A stretch of 11,893 nt of DNA, from positions 1 to 11,893 of the forward strand of contig CAAGIS010000129.1 of assembly GCA_900769985.1 (NCBI GenBank). Reading direction: 5' to 3'. Every line of letters begins with the position of its first letter. Position 1 is the stretch's first letter. The notes beneath the pieces were generated by a model. It was given only the letters and a program-made list of their open reading frames with translations. It had not been told where the DNA came from and did not search any database. Below are positions 1 to 6,294 of this stretch, one piece after another. The DNA comes from Spirochaetia bacterium. GTDB taxonomy: Bacteria > Spirochaetota > Spirochaetia > Treponematales > Treponemataceae. A program made the position numbers and the translations under genes.

Positions 1-4
1 CAGC

Positions 5-25
5 CTGTAAACAGACTGTTTACAG
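5..25. repeat. Perfect 9-bp dyad (hairpin or operator)
   Basis: The arms CTGTAAACA (5-13) and TGTTTACAG (17-25) are perfect reverse complements separated by GAC. On the plus strand the dyad is followed by ATTTTTG, so it could be a weak intrinsic terminator for a plus-strand gene lying left of the window. A symmetric 21-bp site of this kind is also typical of a dimeric repressor operator. The symmetry is seen directly; either function is inference, because the neighbouring gene is outside the window. Confidence 0.4.
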
Positions 26-65
26 ATTTTTGTAAAAACACAGAATCTAATTCTTTATTATATAA

Positions 66-197
66 TAACATAGAACAGCATAAAAAACAATGAAATTTTA
101 ATTTTGCAGGGAATATCAAATAGAAAAAAGCGGCAAGGATAGTAGGGGCGGTGAAGCCTTTTATCAATTTGCCGTCGTGCGTTTTTGTTCTATGTTA
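66..197. repeat. 12-bp inverted repeat enclosing 108 bp
   Basis: TAACATAGAACA at 66-77 and TGTTCTATGTTA at 186-197 are exact reverse complements. Each copy, read in its own orientation, is preceded by TATAAT within a few bases: directly abutting on the plus strand, and five bases away on the minus strand. The interval between them carries the ydeI-like scrap. This could be the ends of a small non-autonomous element or a pair of facing promoter regions. The first 280 nt of the window otherwise show no intact gene. Confidence 0.35.
153..187 (-). pseudogene. 35-nt remnant of a ydeI-like 3' end
   Basis: Read on the minus strand, this stretch matches 11516-11550, inside the ydeI-family gene at the other end of the window, at 33 of 35 bases. 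It encodes KTHDGKLIKGF where the intact gene encodes KTRDGKLIKGF. Similarity stops abruptly on both sides, and an in-frame stop (TAA) lies four codons upstream. The frame stays open to the left window edge but with no resemblance to the YdeI tail. It is best read as a fragment of a duplicated or decayed ydeI paralogue; a short dispersed repeat is the alternative. Confidence 0.4.
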
Positions 198-280
198 AAA
201 CATTATACAATTTTCTTGAGTTTTTAAAAGGCTGAATAATCAAGGCGGCTTTTTATAAAAGAAGTTGCAGTGAACAAGAT

Positions 281-1234
281 TCAGACTAGCTTATCTATGT
301 TTTTTTTATTCACAAAATAAATTCCACTGGCTACCATTATTACAGCTATAAAATATTGCCATTTCAATTCTTCTTTAAGCAGGAATGCAGAAAATATTAC
401 TCCCAAAACAGGAATCAGTGCATTATAAATTGCTATCTTACTAATCGGATGATATGAAAGCAGCTCGTTATAAACCGCAAAACAAACTGCTGATATCATT
501 ATTAACGCTATTAATACAAGCAGTCCTTTCATGTTTACACACCAGGAGCTATTTGTTCCTATTACGAAACCAATTGCCAGAAGTAAAGCTCCTCCAATCA
601 TCATACTTTGCCCTGTTGCTTGCATCATATTCATTTTCTTTGAAGCAACTCGTGTTATGATGCCGCCCAGTGCTGCACAACCTGCATTTAGAAGAATCAT
701 TCCGTCTCCTCTAAATGTAATATTTTCAAAGAAATCAGTTCCTGGCTGTATATTCATTGTGACAATTCCTGCAATTCCTAATACGCATCCAAACATTTTA
801 GGGATTGATATTTTGTCATCAGAAAAAATAATCGTTGAGAGAATAATTAAGAAAAAACCTCCCATAGAATCCAATATGGTAGATCTTGCACTCGGGTTAT
901 ATCCCAGCCCTATATATGCAAACATATAATGGAGTGTTACGTTTACAATTGCAAGAAGAATCAACCACCATAAGTCATTTTTATTATTTAATTCAAGCTT
1001 CTTTTTTCTCAAACAACAAAATCCCGAAACCAATATACCTGCAAAAAGAAATCGTATTCCTGCAAATAAGATTTTTCCTCCCAAATCAGTTGGAGCTATT
1101 TGAAATTCCTTGTACCCGATTTTTATAAGAGGATATGCCAATGACCATCCAAAAGCACAAAAAGTTGCCAGTATTGACTTATATCTGCTGTTTCTGAATA
1201 GTTGTTCTACCTTAGAATCACATTTTATTTTCAT
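281..1234 (-). CDS. EamA/DMT-family membrane transporter
   Basis: The gene encodes a drug/metabolite-transporter-type permease of about 317 residues in the inner membrane; the substrate cannot be read from the sequence. About ten hydrophobic segments alternate with short loops, arranged as two EamA repeats. The first repeat runs roughly from ATFCAFGWSLAYPLIKIGY near the N-terminus to GIAGIVTMNI. The second begins at GMILLNAGCAALGGIITRVASKK and ends with LIPVLGVIFSAFLLKEEL and VASGIYFV, which are typical family signatures. I chose the ATG at 1234; a GTG at 1255 would add seven residues. Neither has a recognisable Shine-Dalgarno sequence. The gene lies beyond the kdpC terminator, so it is probably a separate transcription unit unrelated to potassium uptake. 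Family assignment is secure, exact start is not. Confidence 0.85.
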   Translation of the reverse strand: MKIKCDSKVEQLFRNSRYKSILATFCAFGWSLAYPLIKIGYKEFQIAPTDLGGKILFAGIRFLFAGILVSGFCCLRKKKLELNNKNDLWWLILLAIVNVTLHYMFAYIGLGYNPSARSTILDSMGGFFLIILSTIIFSDDKISIPKMFGCVLGIAGIVTMNIQPGTDFFENITFRGDGMILLNAGCAALGGIITRVASKKMNMMQATGQSMMIGGALLLAIGFVIGTNSSWCVNMKGLLVLIALIMISAVCFAVYNELLSYHPISKIAIYNALIPVLGVIFSAFLLKEELKWQYFIAVIMVASGIYFVNKKNIDKLV

Positions 1235-1296
1235 TTTCAGTTGATAGTATTGCACTTTTTTGGAGAAATATCAAATAAACACAATCATGTTCTAAA

Positions 1297-1322
1297 AGGA
1301 ATGAAATTATCTTAGGAATGAA
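1297..1322 (-). promoter_or_regulatory. Direct repeat in the eamA upstream region
   Basis: Two copies of AGGAATGAA (1297-1305 and 1314-1322, plus-strand reading) are spaced with a 17-bp period. On the minus strand the 8-nt gap reads AAGATAAT, which contains a -10-like GATAAT. The nearest -35-like hexamer is poor. An alternative promoter for the transporter gene is TTTAGA (1291-1296), a 17-nt spacer and TGATAT (1268-1273), also weak. The repeat is seen directly; its role as an operator or promoter is inference. Confidence 0.25.
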
Positions 1323-1345
1323 GTATCGTAAGACTGCATCCCCCT

Positions 1346-1383
1346 AAAAGCGTTCTCCTTGCAAAAGCAAAGGGAACGCTTTT
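1346..1383 (-). terminator. Intrinsic terminator after kdpC (bidirectional)
   Basis: AAAAGCGTTC (1346-1355) pairs perfectly with GAACGCTTTT (1374-1383), and the stem continues imperfectly toward a loop around GCAAAAGC. The hairpin begins about 20 nt past the kdpC stop. On the minus strand it ends in TTTT, and it could also act on the plus strand. It separates the kdpABC transcript from the downstream EamA permease gene. Confidence 0.75.
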
Positions 1384-1402
1384 ATAATTAAAAACTTCCA
1401 GA

Positions 1403-2107
1403 CTAATCTTCCTGTATTCCGTCCAAGTCAAGGTTTACCAAAAGCACATTTACCCGTTCTTTTCCAAAAAGTCCCATAAACTTTTTTTCTGTGTGGCGGT
1501 CGATTATCTGGCGCACAAAATCTTCACTGTAGTCGTTTAGATTCTGAGAAGCTATTTCTGCGGTTTTTTGTGGGGGTACGACCTGTGTTTCGCCGCGTTC
1601 ATTTACTGCAAGTTTCCAGCCGGCTTTTTTTCTTGCCTGAACAATGCTCTTTATCTGATAAAGTGCTGCTTTTTTGGAAATGTGAGGATCTGAACCGCTT
1701 GCCGATTCTGTTACAAGTTTCGACGGAATGTTACCTTCAAACATAAATCCATTTTTTGTAAAGAATTCTTTTCTTTGTTGTATTTGTTGCAGAAATTCAG
1801 GACTTTTGGGCGATAGATTCGTCGGAGATTTGGAATTTATCCTTCCAATAAGATATATCGGTTTTGTGTAATTTTGACCAATAAGAATGCTTCCGTAAAT
1901 CTCTTTTCCTTCTGGTGTCTGAACTGTGATTATTGAGCCTTCCGCCTTTTTAGGAAAAAAGATTTTTGCAGCTCCTGTTACTGCCAGTGGATAAATTATT
2001 CCGCAGAGTACTGTAAGGACTGCGAATGATACAAGTGCTGCTCTGAGTGGTTTACCGTTTCTTCTGCAGGTTTTTACTTCGATTATTTTGTTTGAATGTT
2101 CTGTCAT
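1403..2107 (-). CDS. kdpC: KdpC, small subunit of K+-transporting ATPase
   Basis: KdpC is the single-span accessory subunit that links KdpA and KdpB in the inner-membrane KdpFABC potassium pump. With this start it has 234 residues, against about 190 in Escherichia coli. One TM helix lies at about residues 21-45 (LRAALVSFAVLTVLCGIIYP). Family signatures are GSILIGQNYTKPIYLIGR (72-89), LVTESASGSDPHISKKAALYQ (131-151) and RHTEK...RVNVLLVNLDL near the C-terminus. The start at 2107 is favoured by GGAGG five bases upstream (2113-2117). An upstream ATG at 2140 overlaps the kdpB stop (ATGTTGA) and would add 11 residues; either could be used and both imply coupling to kdpB. The extra length is spread over the N-terminus and a central segment. 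It is the last gene of the kdp transcript, followed by a terminator. Confidence 0.93.
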   Translation of the reverse strand: MTEHSNKIIEVKTCRRNGKPLRAALVSFAVLTVLCGIIYPLAVTGAAKIFFPKKAEGSIITVQTPEGKEIYGSILIGQNYTKPIYLIGRINSKSPTNLSPKSPEFLQQIQQRKEFFTKNGFMFEGNIPSKLVTESASGSDPHISKKAALYQIKSIVQARKKAGWKLAVNERGETQVVPPQKTAEIASQNLNDYSEDFVRQIIDRHTEKKFMGLFGKERVNVLLVNLDLDGIQED

Positions 2108-2133
2108 ATTTTCCTCCAAAATCTTCAACTTTT

Positions 2134-4236
2134 TCAACATACTCCAAATGCTCCTAAAATCATGTCGAACAGTTTTATGAATACAAAGGGGGCGGCTACT
2201 CCTCCAAGACCATAAATCATCAGGTTTTTTGAAAGCAGTTTGGACGCACTTTGTTCTGAATAGCGGACTCCTTTCAGTGAAATTGGAATGAGTGCAATGA
2301 TTATGAGTGCGTTGTAAATTACGGACGAAAGAATTGCTGTTGCACTGTTGTTGAGCCTCATAAAATTTAGTGCATTCAGACCTGGAAATATTGCACAGAA
2401 AAGTACAGGTATGATGGCAAAATATTTTGCAATGTCGTTTGCAATGCTGAATGTGGTGAGGGAGCCTCGTGTCATCAAAAGCTGTTTTCCTATGCGTACT
2501 ATTTCAATAAGTTTTGCAGGACTTGAATCCAAATCTACCATATTACCGGCTTCTTTTGCTGCTTGTGTTCCGCTGTTCATTGCCACAGCTACATCTGCCT
2601 GAGCAAGAGCCGGTGCATCGTTTGTTCCGTCGCCTGTCATTGCAACAAGATGTCCTTCTGCCTGATATTTTTTTATGAGTTCCAGTTTTGTTTCCGGAGT
2701 TGCTTCTGCGACAAACTCGTCTACACCTGCTTCCTGAGCTATTGCCTGTGCCGTTACAGGATTGTCCCCTGTAATCATCACTGTTTTGATTCCCATTTTG
2801 CGTAAATCGGAAAATTTTTCTTTTATTCCGTTTTTAATAATGTCTTTAAGGTAAACGACGCCAAGAACAGTTCCATTTTGGGCAACTACAAGCGGTGTTC
2901 CACCTTCCTGTGCAACTTTGTTCACGATTGAAGTACATTCAGACGGCCATGCGCCTTTTTCTTCTTCCACCCACTTTTTTACTGCGTCGGCAGCTCCTTT
3001 TCTTATCTGTACACCGGCAATGTTTACCCCACTCATCCTTGTTTTTGCACTGAACGGAATGAATTCGCATTTTTCAAGCAGATGAATTTTTTCTGTGCGG
3101 ATATTAAATTTCTTTTTTGCAAGAACTACAATACTCCGGCCTTCTGCTGTTTCGTCTGAAAGTGAAGAAAGCTGGGCTGCTTCTGCAAGTTCCTGTTCGC
3201 TTACACCAGAAACCGGCAGAAAGGCAGAAGCCTGTCTGTTTCCCAAAGTGATTGTTCCTGTTTTATCCAAAAGAAGAATATCAACATCTCCAGCCGCTTC
3301 TATAGCCCTTCCGCTCATTGCAAGAACATTCGCCTTGTTCAATCTTGCCATTCCTGCAATTCCAATAGAAGATAAAAGTGCACCGATTGTTGTTGGCGCA
3401 AGACAGACTAAAAGCGCAATGCAATTTGTAAAACTTATGGGCTGTCCTGCTTTCATAACCGAACTGATATATTTTGAAAAAGGCAGAAGTGCTGCACAAA
3501 CTACGACAAAAATTACCGTCAAAGTAATCAAAAAAATCTGGAGTGCAATTTCGTTGGGAGTTTTTTTGCGGTTTGCTCCTTCAACCATGGAAATCATCTT
3601 GTCAAGAAAAGAAGAACCTGCCTGAGTTGTAACTTTTACTACAAGCCAGTCTGAAGTAACTGTAGTTCCGCCGGTAACTGCACTTCGGTCGCCGCCAGAT
3701 TCCCTTATTACCGGAGCAGATTCTCCTGTAATTGCACTTTCATCAACGCTTGCAACGCCGATAATAACCTCGCCGTCCATTGCAATCTGCTCTCCAGCCT
3801 GCACAAGAATGATGTCGCCGGGAACAAGTTTTTCTGCGTCAATCTGTTCAAATGAACTTTCCAGAGGATTTTCTTCATTTAAATTTGTAATTTTTTTTGC
3901 CCTGATATTCTGCCGTGCTTTTTTTAGACTTTCTGCCTGAGCGCGTCCCCTGCCTTCTGCAAGACTTTCAGCAAAATTGGCAAACAGAACAGTGAACCAC
4001 AAAATCATCGAAACCGCAAAAATGTATGCACTTGTACCTTCTGCTTTATTCCAGAACGGCAAAAATGAACAGACAAAGAAAACCGTCGTGATTACCGCTC
4101 CCAAAAATACAACAAACATTACAGGATTTTTCACCTGCGTTTTCGGATTTAATTTTTTTAAAGACTGAACTGTCGCATCCAAAACAATTTTTTTTGATAC
4201 TAGGGCATTTCGTCTTTTTATGTTTGAATTATTCAT
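2134..4236 (-). CDS. kdpB: KdpB, P-type ATPase catalytic subunit for K+ uptake
   Basis: KdpB hydrolyses ATP to drive K+ import through KdpA. It has 700 residues, against 682 in E. coli. All P-type ATPase landmarks are present: TGES at 170-173 (actuator domain; the serine corresponds to the one phosphorylated to inhibit the E. coli enzyme), the phosphorylated Asp324 in DKTGT, the nucleotide-domain segment FSAKTRMSG (about 395-403) with KGA at 413-415, and TGDGTND at 534-540. The M5 charged pair of the Kdp family is kept (Asp601 and Lys604 in ANDIAKYF). The M4 region reads CLAPTTIG, and the usual GMDR just after it is GMAR. The start has a good AGGAGC site seven bases upstream. The stop of a possible 30-codon ORF overlaps the start as TAATG. 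The gene lies between kdpA and kdpC in one operon. Confidence 0.98.
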   Translation of the reverse strand: MNNSNIKRRNALVSKKIVLDATVQSLKKLNPKTQVKNPVMFVVFLGAVITTVFFVCSFLPFWNKAEGTSAYIFAVSMILWFTVLFANFAESLAEGRGRAQAESLKKARQNIRAKKITNLNEENPLESSFEQIDAEKLVPGDIILVQAGEQIAMDGEVIIGVASVDESAITGESAPVIRESGGDRSAVTGGTTVTSDWLVVKVTTQAGSSFLDKMISMVEGANRKKTPNEIALQIFLITLTVIFVVVCAALLPFSKYISSVMKAGQPISFTNCIALLVCLAPTTIGALLSSIGIAGMARLNKANVLAMSGRAIEAAGDVDILLLDKTGTITLGNRQASAFLPVSGVSEQELAEAAQLSSLSDETAEGRSIVVLAKKKFNIRTEKIHLLEKCEFIPFSAKTRMSGVNIAGVQIRKGAADAVKKWVEEEKGAWPSECTSIVNKVAQEGGTPLVVAQNGTVLGVVYLKDIIKNGIKEKFSDLRKMGIKTVMITGDNPVTAQAIAQEAGVDEFVAEATPETKLELIKKYQAEGHLVAMTGDGTNDAPALAQADVAVAMNSGTQAAKEAGNMVDLDSSPAKLIEIVRIGKQLLMTRGSLTTFSIANDIAKYFAIIPVLFCAIFPGLNALNFMRLNNSATAILSSVIYNALIIIALIPISLKGVRYSEQSASKLLSKNLMIYGLGGVAAPFVFIKLFDMILGAFGVC

Positions 4237-4328
4237 TAAATTGCTCCTATAAGATTACAAAAACTGATTTTTTTTATTCGGGCGGCTTTTGCTTCGGCAG
4301 GTGCTCCAATCATTGCCGCATTTTCCAT
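4236..4328 (-). CDS. Possible 30-residue peptide between kdpA and kdpB
   Basis: An ATG nine bases after the kdpA stop opens a 30-codon frame whose TAA overlaps the kdpB start as TAATG. It begins MENAAMIGAPAEAKAARIK and ends in FCNLIGAI. The first half is alanine-rich with coding-like codons; the second half is constrained because it contains the kdpB ribosome site. It has no Shine-Dalgarno of its own, so it would need reinitiation after kdpA. It lacks a hydrophobic helix long enough to be KdpF, which in any case usually precedes kdpA. It could be a coupling ORF or chance; I do not recognise it. Confidence 0.28.
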   Translation of the reverse strand: MENAAMIGAPAEAKAARIKKISFCNLIGAI

Positions 4329-4337
4329 AAATCATTT

Positions 4338-6101
4338 TCAGTTAAAAAATTCTGCCAAAGGTCCAAGTGACAGTGCCGGGAAAAAGCTTAACGCACCTAC
4401 AACAAGAACTACCGCAATTGTAAGCCCTATAAAAAGAGCATTATCAGTTACAAGAGTTCCGCTTGATTTTGGAACGATTTTTTTTGCAGCAAGACTAGAT
4501 GCAAGAAACAGAACGGCAATCATCGGAACAAAACGACACAAAAGCATTATTATTCCACCAGAAATATTTACCCATGGATTGTCCGCTGCAAAACCTGCAA
4601 AGGCAGAACCATTGTTTCCGCTTTGAGATGTGTAGGTATAAAGAATTTCTGAAAATCCGTGTGCACCTCTGTTTGTAAGCCAGCCGCCTTCATTTTGCAA
4701 AAGTGTTGCCTGAGGAAACAAAACAGTAAGGGCTGTCCCCAAAAGAATGCAGATTACAGGCGTTAGAATTACAAGACAGACCATCTTCATGTCAAAGACA
4801 CCCAGTTTTTTCCCCAGGTATTCAGGGGTACGACCTATCATCAAACCTGCAATAAAGACAGTAAGCAGAACAAAGGCAAGCATTCCATAAAGACCGCAGC
4901 CAACACCACCATAAACAACTTCACCCAGCATCATCATAAAAATAGGAATCATTCCGCCAAGAGGAGTAAAACTGTCGTGCATGGAATTTACAGAACCGTT
5001 GGAAGCTGCCGTAGTCGTAACAGCCCACAATGCAGATTCATCAGCACCAAAACGGCTTTCCTTACCTTCCATATTTCCGTCCCCGGCAAAAGAAATTCCG
5101 CTGATACTGCTTGCTTCAGATGGTAATTCAGCTTGAGAGTCTAAAGCTGTTTCAGAAACTTTTCCCTTAAATCCGCATTCACTTACCGTACACACGCCAA
5201 GGCAAACGACAAAAATTACTGTCATTACAGCAAAAATTGCCTTTCCCTGTTTTGAATCTCCAACTGCTTTACCAAAAGTAAAAATCAGAGCAACTGGAAT
5301 CAGGATTATCGAAATACATTCAACAAGATTTGAAAGAGGAGTTGGATTTTCAAACGGGAATGCAGAGTTTACACCCCAAAAACCTCCGCCGTTTGTAAAA
5401 AGCTGCTTTATAATAATCTGACTTGCTGCAGGACCTAAAAAGACAGTTCCCTTGTCACCGCAAAGTTCTGCATAATCAACAGAACCAGAAAAAGTCTGCG
5501 GTACTCCCTGAGAAACAAGAAAAACAGCACCAACAAAACAAAGCGGAATCATGATGTAAAGATTAATCTGAACAAGGTCACGCCAGAAGTTACCCACAGT
5601 TTTAATAGTCCGTCCCGTAAATCCGCGGAAAAGTGCAAAAAGCACACATATTCCTACAGCCCCCGAAACAAAATTCTGCACGGTAAACACAAGCATCTGG
5701 CTCAAATAAGAAGCTTGAGTTTCGCCGGAATAAGCCTGCCAGTTTGTATTCGTAACAAAACTTGCAGCAGTATTAAATGCAAGCGGAAGGCTCATTCCTG
5801 GAACATTCTGAGGATTTAAGAAAAGAAAATTCTGAAGACAAAGAACAGCCATAGAAAAAACAAGACCCACTGCACTAAAAAGAATTACGCAAAGTGCATA
5901 AGATTTGGCAGTCATTTCTTTGTCAGGGGCAATCCTCATAAGACGGTAAATAAAATCTTCTGCAGGAGAAAAAATTTTTGCCGTACAAAGACTTTTACCG
6001 CAATAAATTTTGTAGAACCATCGGGAAACTACAACAGCAAGACCTGTAACAATCAGCAGAAAAACCGCATCCTTACAGATAATCAAAAAAATATCATTCA
6101 T
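4338..6101 (-). CDS. kdpA: KdpA, K+-selective channel-like subunit
   Basis: KdpA is the potassium-binding, pore-containing subunit of the Kdp pump (superfamily of K+ transporters). It has 587 residues with this start, against about 557 in E. coli. The four selectivity-loop regions are visible: FNTAASFVTNTNWQ (109-122), TNGGGF (236-241), TTTAASNGSVN (362-372) and SGNNGSAFAG (494-503). GEVVYGGVGCGLYGML and GRTPEYLGKKL are also typical. The sequence following the second filter is FWGVNSAFPFENPTP rather than the FFNANSAHPFENPT of E. coli. The ATG at 6101 is chosen because GGAGG lies 12 nt upstream (6114-6118) and the protein then begins with a normal first TM helix. An in-frame ATG at 6170 has no ribosome site and would add 23 residues. 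It is the first gene of the kdpABC transcript. Confidence 0.97.
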   Translation of the reverse strand: MNDIFLIICKDAVFLLIVTGLAVVVSRWFYKIYCGKSLCTAKIFSPAEDFIYRLMRIAPDKEMTAKSYALCVILFSAVGLVFSMAVLCLQNFLFLNPQNVPGMSLPLAFNTAASFVTNTNWQAYSGETQASYLSQMLVFTVQNFVSGAVGICVLFALFRGFTGRTIKTVGNFWRDLVQINLYIMIPLCFVGAVFLVSQGVPQTFSGSVDYAELCGDKGTVFLGPAASQIIIKQLFTNGGGFWGVNSAFPFENPTPLSNLVECISIILIPVALIFTFGKAVGDSKQGKAIFAVMTVIFVVCLGVCTVSECGFKGKVSETALDSQAELPSEASSISGISFAGDGNMEGKESRFGADESALWAVTTTAASNGSVNSMHDSFTPLGGMIPIFMMMLGEVVYGGVGCGLYGMLAFVLLTVFIAGLMIGRTPEYLGKKLGVFDMKMVCLVILTPVICILLGTALTVLFPQATLLQNEGGWLTNRGAHGFSEILYTYTSQSGNNGSAFAGFAADNPWVNISGGIIMLLCRFVPMIAVLFLASSLAAKKIVPKSSGTLVTDNALFIGLTIAVVLVVGALSFFPALSLGPLAEFFN

Positions 6102-6130
6102 AATGACAGTAAACCTCCGTAAAAAAAATA

Positions 6131-6148
6131 AAAAAGCATACGCCTTTT
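6131..6148 (-). terminator. Terminator-like hairpin in the kdpA leader
   Basis: On the minus strand AAAAGGC pairs with GCTTTTT (one G-U pair) across a GTAT loop. A run of T's interrupted by one A follows, then the GGAGG site of kdpA. This has the layout of a weak intrinsic terminator inside the roughly 107-nt leader predicted for kdpA, and could act as an attenuator. The stem has few G-C pairs, so it may be chance in AT-rich DNA. No cyclic di-AMP riboswitch-like structure was recognised in the leader. Confidence 0.3.
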
Positions 6149-6214
6149 GACATTTACAGAGTAATGACATAAATATAAAAACAGTCTAAAAAATGATACG
6201 CAAAAAATAAAAGA

Positions 6215-6257
6215 TTTATAAATTAGAAAGGGTGTGATATAAAGAAAAAATTATATG
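6215..6257 (-). promoter_or_regulatory. kdpA promoter with candidate KdpE box
   Basis: A 22-bp AT-rich dyad at 6236-6257 (ATATAA and TTATAT arms around a G-plus-A run, plus-strand reading) matches 11287-11308 upstream of kdpD at 21 of 22 bases. Reading on the minus strand toward kdpA, the box is followed after 15 nt by TATAAA (6215-6220), a good -10 hexamer, so the box covers the -35 position. That is the geometry expected for an OmpR/PhoB-type activator such as KdpE. Transcription would start near 6208, giving a leader of about 107 nt. The repeat is seen; the regulator is inferred. Confidence 0.6.
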
Positions 6258-6294
6258 GAGGAGTTAGGCTTAAAGACTTGATTTCGTCGGTTTA

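Noticed and set aside
55..68. Perfect 14-bp A/T palindrome TTATTATATAATAA
   Set aside because: It is pure A/T in AT-rich DNA, where such palindromes arise often; it has no further support beyond containing TATAAT.
3095..3625. 176-residue plus-strand open frame
   Set aside because: It lies entirely antisense to kdpB, over the region encoding the invariant DKTGT motif, so it is a shadow.
6094..6153. 19-codon frame MSKGVCFFIFFTEVYCHYE just upstream of and overlapping the kdpA start, considered as kdpF
   Set aside because: Its hydrophobic core is too short for the single TM helix of KdpF (about 29 residues), it has no ribosome site, and its T-rich codons come from the leader T tract.
6102..6170. 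In-frame N-terminal extension of KdpA from an ATG at 6170
   Set aside because: There is no ribosome site at 6170, the extra residues read through the leader hairpin and T tract, and GGAGG fits the ATG at 6101.
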